From positions 3,100,001 to 3,164,000 of the forward strand of contig JAGMUV010000005.1 in NCBI GenBank assembly GCA_020744425.1: DNA of 64,000 bases. Reading direction: 5' to 3'. The stretch is from Dactylonectria macrodidyma. Its lineage: Eukaryota; Ascomycota; Sordariomycetes; Hypocreales; Nectriaceae. The notes beneath the pieces were generated by a model, which was given only the letters and a program-made list of their open reading frames with translations, searched no databases and had not been told where the DNA came from. This document shows positions 59,194 to 64,000 of the stretch, in pieces. The position numbers were made by a program, and so were the translations under genes. Every line of letters begins with the position of its first letter. Position 1 is the stretch's first letter.

Positions 59194-59997
59194 ATGGCCT
59201 CCGAAACGCAGCCTCCCGTCCCCATCTCCATCACCATTTGCGGCGATGGCGGCTGCGGTAAGTCCTCCATCACCCTGCGCCTGGTGCACTCGCAGTGGAC
59301 ATCCGACTACGACCCGACAATCGAGGACTCGTACAGCGTCACCCGTCGCATCGACGGCGTCACTTATCACCTGTCGCTGACCGACACCGCCGGCCAGGAG
59401 GAGTACCGCGGCATGTGGGCATCATCTAACCTGGGCGCCGACGCCTTCTTGCTTGTCTACGACATCACCTCGCTCGACTCGCTCGACGCCCTACAGCACT
59501 TCAACGAGCTGATCGACATGGAAGCCGAAACACGCCTCGATAACGCCGACCGCGCGCGCCGTGCCGGCCTCAAGCCCGGCCACCACGACACCTCGTTTGG
59601 CGGTGGCCGCCGCGCTAAGACTGCACCCCCTGTGAAGCTCGTCGCCGGCAACAAGTGCGATCTACAGGAAAGCCGCCAGGTGCCGGCTGCGAGGGGCCTC
59701 GAGTGGGCGCGCAAGCGCGAGTGCGGCTTCATGGAGACCAGCGCCCGTCTGGAGGTTAACATCGAGGAGACCTTTGCCCTCATCGTGCGCCGCGTCATGG
59801 AGGGACGCCGCCTCGCCGACATGGGCGTCCACGAAAACACCGACCTCAACGCCCGCGGCCAGACGAAGCCCTTGACCCCCTTGCCGACCGAAGCCGATCC
59901 CGAGAAGCGCGCGCCGGGCGTACGTGGGCCAAATTTGAATGGCGACCGGGTTGGGAAGCCCGACGGCGGCTTCTGGAAGAAGCTACGCTGTTGGTGA
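59194..59997 (+). CDS. Ras-family small GTPase with insert and no CAAX box
   Basis: GTP-binding switch protein. A single exon of 267 residues, longer than the usual 190-220. G1 is GDGGCGKS (17-24), with Gly19 at the Ras Gly12 position. Switch I is DPTIEDSY, with Thr42 matching Ras Thr35. G3 is DTAGQEEY, with Gln68 matching Ras Gln61. G4 is NKCD and G5 is ETSA, so all nucleotide-binding motifs are intact. An Arg/Gly-rich insert of about 30 residues (DNADRARRAG to GGGRRAKTAPP) sits just before the strand leading to G4. The tail is Pro/Gly/Lys-rich and ends KKLRCW, with Cys second from the end, so no CAAX prenylation box exists. The start is the ATG at 59194 (acaATGg). Confidence 0.93.
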   Translation: MASETQPPVPISITICGDGGCGKSSITLRLVHSQWTSDYDPTIEDSYSVTRRIDGVTYHLSLTDTAGQEEYRGMWASSNLGADAFLLVYDITSLDSLDALQHFNELIDMEAETRLDNADRARRAGLKPGHHDTSFGGGRRAKTAPPVKLVAGNKCDLQESRQVPAARGLEWARKRECGFMETSARLEVNIEETFALIVRRVMEGRRLADMGVHENTDLNARGQTKPLTPLPTEADPEKRAPGVRGPNLNGDRVGKPDGGFWKKLRCW

Positions 59998-60853
59998 AGA
60001 ACAGAGAGCGTTTGAAGAGAGAGAAAGAGAGAGAGAGAGAGAGCGCAGCTGGGCCGCCTAACACCAAGCAAAAGGGGGAAAAGGAGGGACAACGGCGGGA
60101 CAAGGCGGGTTTGTGAGAGATGCGGGTGACCATCTCATGTGAGGCAGGATGTTTCAATACTTCGAATCGTCATATACCAGGGATATCTCGGCGTCTGGGC
60201 GAAACATTGGGTCCGGTTATGCTGGCCTGGCACATTACCAGCTACCATGAGGAGTTTTTGTATTTTTTTTTATCCTTCAAACATCATCAAACCTGTCTAT
60301 TATAGCTGGCTTCAAAAAAGATGTCATGCTCCCAGATACTGTCCATATACAGTCTCATTGTCGCAGCCACAGTGGCGTTGGCTGATGTGGTTATGAGGCC
60401 TCTTCGACAAGGCAGTCATCATCACCAATGCTCCATGGAGGTTGACCTTTATGTTTAATGTGATCTGATACGAAAGTAGTTGGCGGATCCACAAATCCAG
60501 TCGTTCGGCGTCTCGGTACTAGGAAATCACCACCCATCTCATTCGTCCATGGTCAAGTTCAACGCCTGTCTGCCAGGAAAGCTAACAGGTCTGAAACTAG
60601 GGCCAACGAGTTGTATAAATCATCAGTAAATTGCATGACACAAAACGAATGAGTGGTGTGTTTCTGGCCACTCCCAAAATCCGGCTCTACCTGTCAGTTA
60701 AAAGAAAAAAAAGTAAAGAAACTGAGTAGTCCCCGTAGGTCTACTACTCGCCCAAACGCCAGCCTCTAGTCTACAAGTCACGGCTTACCCTCAACTCCCT
60801 GCTGGCCCTTGCTGGTCTTGAAGAGCGCCTCCTGCGTGTCTCGAGGAACCCGC
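59998..60853. other. convergent intergenic region
   Basis: 3' regions of the Ras-like (+) and AMMECR1 (-) genes. A GA microsatellite lies at about 60016-60042, just after the Ras-like stop. No gene was seen. Confidence 0.6.
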
Positions 60854-61597
60854 TCAGTCTTGAAGACCATCCCGCCACTTCTTGAAGTCGTCATACTCCA
60901 GCGTGCTCCTCTTGCCCTGGTAGCGGGTGATCTTCAGCTCCAGGTCCTTCCAATTCTTGCGGTTACCCATCCAACCGGCTTTGCGAATCAGACTGAACAG
61001 GGTCTCGTCTTTAGTCCAACCCTGCTCGGAGGCAACGTCTGGCAAGTAGGTCGAGCCGTAACGGCGACCGCGATCATAGAAGGAAAGTCGGATGCCGTGG
61101 ACGCCAATCTCCCAGTCATATTTGTCGTCGACATCCTCGAAGTCTGTGAGGAGCGTGAGAGCGACTTGCAAGGTCGGAAGCTCAGACTTTCGAATGGGCG
61201 AGAAGCGGGTATCGTGGAGAGCAGACACCAACGAGTACTCAGGGATGCCCTCCGAGAGCGGCTGAGACTCAAAGGTACCAATGCACCCGCGCAGAACGGG
61301 ATCGCCGTCATCCATGGTATTCCATGTGACGAAGAGAGGAGCAGAAGTGGGACTGAGGGGCAGAGAGGAAGTCGAAGTAGCGGGGGTCGACGCAGCGAGC
61401 GAGGTCGACGAGGACGAAGACGACTCGATGTCAGCGGCAAGACGGCGCAGGGTAGGGTCCTGGAGACCCTTGCTTGCGGCAGACGGAGGGGGAGCAGCCA
61501 GGAGCGCCTGGATCTCGTCGAGGGACAAGGGCTTACGGTTGTTGAGGTGGGCGTCGAGGGTCTCGAAGCACGCGAGGCAGTGTTCAGAGGTGGCCAT
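60854..61597 (-). CDS. AMMECR1-domain protein
   Basis: A single exon, 247 residues. The AMMECR1 domain is widespread from archaea to man and its biochemical function is unsettled. Diagnostic pieces are LRGCIGTFE near residue 100, YSLVSALHDTRFSPI, the acidic DFEDVDDKYDWEIGVHGI, and YLPDVASEQGW with KAGW. A Ser/Ala/Pro-rich insert (about 55-85) splits the N-terminal part, as in other fungal copies. The N-terminus has CLACFETL. The start is ATG at 61597. The upstream DNA (61600-61900) is purine-rich on the plus strand, thus a pyrimidine-rich leader for this gene. Confidence 0.93.
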   Translation of the reverse strand: MATSEHCLACFETLDAHLNNRKPLSLDEIQALLAAPPPSAASKGLQDPTLRRLAADIESSSSSSTSLAASTPATSTSSLPLSPTSAPLFVTWNTMDDGDPVLRGCIGTFESQPLSEGIPEYSLVSALHDTRFSPIRKSELPTLQVALTLLTDFEDVDDKYDWEIGVHGIRLSFYDRGRRYGSTYLPDVASEQGWTKDETLFSLIRKAGWMGNRKNWKDLELKITRYQGKRSTLEYDDFKKWRDGLQD

Positions 61598-63457
61598 CGG
61601 AGACGATACTGGCCTGGTGAGGTCAGGAGATGGATTGAGAGTGACACGAGCAGCAGGAGATCAAGAAACAGTCAACGAGAGGTGACGTGCGTCTAGTAAA
61701 GGTAGCAGAAGTAGCAGCAGTAGCAGCAGCGGACAGACAGGACAGAGTAGACAGAGGGATGAGTATCAGAGGCACGAGAGAGAACGAGAGCCGTAGATGG
61801 AGGTGGAGGTGGAGAGTTGAAGGTGGGGAGACGAGAGAAAGCGGAGAGAGGGAGAGGGAGAGGAAGGAGGGGTTGCGAATGACGACGGGAAGGTAAATCA
61901 ACGCCAACCAAAACCAACAGCGACAACGAGAATAGAACAAGCCACTTTACCGGGAAGCACCGACAATCTGGAAAATCAGGCAGTTGCACAGAGACACCAA
62001 AATGCAGATAATCAATAACCAAGGATACGTATCCTCGCACGCCTCGGAGGGCCGGATGAGGCACATCCAAGGTCAGACGCCGGTCCAACCCCGCCTTTGC
62101 TCACATCTGGCAGCGAGGCGAGGCCCGTGATCAAGTGATTGATGATGAGTCGGGTGGAGGGAGCGTGGAGGGTGTGGAGTTGGGATTCTTGTCAGCCAAC
62201 ACCGTGCAACCGTAGGTAGCGGTAATAATAATCACTGGAGAGTCGCGACAACAAGGGTCCAAAGCATCGATTGGCGATGTCGTTGGGAGAGTTGGTTCGG
62301 GGGAAGGTTGGCTCCAATAATACATGCTGTGATACCCCGCGATTCGATCCAGGAAGCTTGATGCGTGTGTGTGCTTCTACGCTTCGAATCATGATTAGCT
62401 GGAGCTGGAGCTGTGAGAGCTCACCTGAATACCAAGTTGCCTGCAGGTTCCAGCCTGGTTTTGCACTGGTACAAAGTTACGTAGGTAGTACATTCACAAG
62501 CTCTCTCTGAAATGGAGGGTATTCTGTGGCTTATTATTATCCCCTTTGTAGGTACCATCACAATCATCACGCTCCAGCCCGCCACTACCGAACCACCCCC
62601 AACACCCTTGCGACCGAGGCATCGATCAGTGCCTTTGCATGCATGCATTTGGCGGCCGCTAATACGTGGCTCAACATAACACTATCATCATCATCATCAT
62701 CATCATCAATGCTGGACGGCCTCCTAATAATCAAGGCAACCGTCTCCCTTCGCCTTTTTTTTTTTGGGCTGACTTCCTACCGACGCAGAGATGCAGACGC
62801 GGCTTCCTCCCCCCCCTGCGCCGCGTTTCTCCAGTCCCATCTGCTACCGGATCTTGGTTCTCCGCGAGTATGATCGTCGCCCCCGACTGCTTTGACGGCG
62901 ATGCATCTGTTTCAGACTCGTCCTGACCTGCCCTGGAGGCGAGCAACGTCAGTTACAGCGGACGGGTTTCACATGCATGGAAAAAGGGTTTTCTTTGGAT
63001 ACCAAGCATTTTCTCCCCTGTCTCGTCCCACAATACCTGGAATCCGAGCGAGATGCCTCCTCCTGACTGGATGGACCCCAGGATAATTCAACGCTCAACC
63101 GCTCGGCTTCCGTCACCTTCCGGCAGGATCATCACCGCCCCAGCTGTCTCGAGTCGAATCCTGAGACGAGATCTACTCTGTGAGTCGTAGCGATTGAGGA
63201 AAGTTCGTCTCAAGGACGCAGGGAAGCGGCGAGCTCACAGTAAACAAAATGGTTGCTGTCCATTGTGCATGTAGACGACCAACATACAAATACCACCTCC
63301 TGCCGTCGACGTTCAATTCATGCCTCCCTATCCTTCACTTCCGTAACACTTAAGACGACCTTCACCAACCTTCGCTTCATTCCCAACTTGATTCTCGTCG
63401 CTGGCCGACCTCATTTATTTGTCTTACACACAAAAGCCACTCTCCAGAACCTTGAAG
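61598..63457. other. divergent intergenic region
   Basis: Carries the AMMECR1 leader on its left and the promoter/leader of the secreted peptide gene on its right. A (TCA)n microsatellite lies at 62684-62708, and a T-run at about 62755-62764. No gene was supported. Confidence 0.55.
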
Positions 63458-63693
63458 ATGCAGCTCTCAATCCTCACCATTGTCACTCTCATTAGCGCCG
63501 TCATGGCCGGCCCCAGTAAGTCCCCAGTCATCCTCAGCCTAAGTAAGATCGAGGCCCAACAGCTTACACCATGGCAGTTTCCAGGCGCCAGAATGTGGAC
63601 GTTAACGACGCCTCAATGACCGACAGGGACGGAAATGTAGTCGCCTTCAACACTGAGGGCGTCTACCAGGCGAATAAGGAAGCGGGCGTCTAG
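63458..63693 (+). CDS. small secreted peptide precursor, 57 aa
   Basis: Two exons (63458-63515, 63578-63693) joined across a 62-nt GTAAGT...CAG intron give 57 residues. Residues 1-17 form a clear signal peptide (MQLSILTIVTLISAVMA). They are followed by GPISRRQ, where the dibasic RR could be cut by a Kex2-type protease, leaving a 33-residue acidic peptide without cysteine (NVDVNDASMTDRDGN and then VVAFNTEGVYQANKEAGV). The signal-peptide/intron layout is typical of small fungal secreted proteins. I do not recognise a family, and effector, pheromone-like or cell-wall roles are all open. An alternative acceptor 7 nt downstream (63584) would give a 30-residue product. Confidence 0.7.
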
Positions 63694-64000
63694 ATGGACG
63701 ACAGGAGGCTCCCCTCGAAGCTGACGAGGGGTCTCTCTAGCCCGTGGCGACTAGACTTTTACAATAAATAATGTTGAAGCAGCTTGACAATAAGCAGCTT
63801 GAGATTGAGCGACCCTTTTTTGAAATTTTGAATGGAAACGCTGTGGCTGGGTCACTGTAGGGCTGCATGAGGATTACACCATGGCTAGCTGGGGTTTGGA
63901 TTGGATCATTTAGAACGGGTATTCCAGGGACAGACATAATTTTCGAGATGCAACGTCGTCGGAAAACCGGACAAGCCGAATAAGATTGAATTCGGAAGCT
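63694..64000. other. 3' region of the secreted peptide gene to window end
   Basis: An AATAAA-like element is visible at 63764-63769 (acaATAAATAatg). Nothing else is supported. Confidence 0.5.

Noticed and set aside
60809..61696. 295-codon plus-strand frame opposite the AMMECR1 gene
   Set aside because: Shadow of the AMMECR1 coding strand and its pyrimidine leader, with Arg/Gly/Ser-rich composition and no domain.
62330..62365. GATTCGATCC resembling a tRNA T-loop
   Set aside because: The flanking sequence does not provide a T-stem or the other arms.
1..64000. Secondary-metabolite backbone cluster, CRISPR array or viral insertion
   Set aside because: No PKS, NRPS or terpene synthase motifs, no regularly spaced repeats with spacers, and no viral proteins were seen.

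Overview
The window reads as nuclear DNA of a filamentous ascomycete, most likely a sordariomycete. Genes are split by short introns (about 45-130 nt, one of 196 nt) with GTRNGT donors and CTRAC-like branch sites. Both strands are used, there are no operons or Shine-Dalgarno sites, coding DNA is GC-rich at third positions, and several 5' leaders are long and pyrimidine-rich. All gene models were built by hand: each splice was accepted only when it restored frame and a recognisable protein family. The species cannot be named from the sequence alone.

Layout, left to right. (1) 1.2-7.4 kb: a CorA-type transporter (+) faces a Sar1/Gap1-type RasGAP (-). (2) 7.4-15.9 kb: an 8.5-kb stretch without a convincing gene, whose left end is probably the RasGAP leader. 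(3) 15.9-27.7 kb: a small unknown protein, a one-cysteine peroxiredoxin with a mitochondrial presequence, an Ariadne-type RBR ubiquitin ligase, exonuclease 1, and the ribosome-biogenesis factor TMA16. (4) 28.4-37.4 kb: an APC-superfamily permease and a copper amine oxidase transcribed divergently from one 1.8-kb intergenic region, followed by a Zn2Cys6 transcription factor. (5) 37.9-44.9 kb: a MAM33/p32 mitochondrial matrix protein, an oxysterol-binding protein, and a fungal-specific acidic protein of unknown function. (6) 44.9-51.3 kb: gene-poor, with one doubtful ORF. (7) 51.3-64 kb: the nucleolar Pumilio-type protein Nop9, a group II PLP decarboxylase, a Ras-family GTPase without a CAAX box, an AMMECR1-domain protein, and a small secreted peptide gene.

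Most genes are conserved housekeeping or signalling genes (DNA repair, ribosome assembly, lipid transfer, redox, ubiquitin, Ras signalling). The part that looks like a functional unit is 28.4-37.4 kb. It combines an amine or amino-acid type permease, a peroxisomal-type amine oxidase and a regulator, and the regulator's promoter carries several GATA-type sites and a uORF that overlaps the main start codon. The clearest candidates for something less described are this module, the Ras-like GTPase with an internal insert and no prenylation box, and the 57-residue secreted peptide at the right end.
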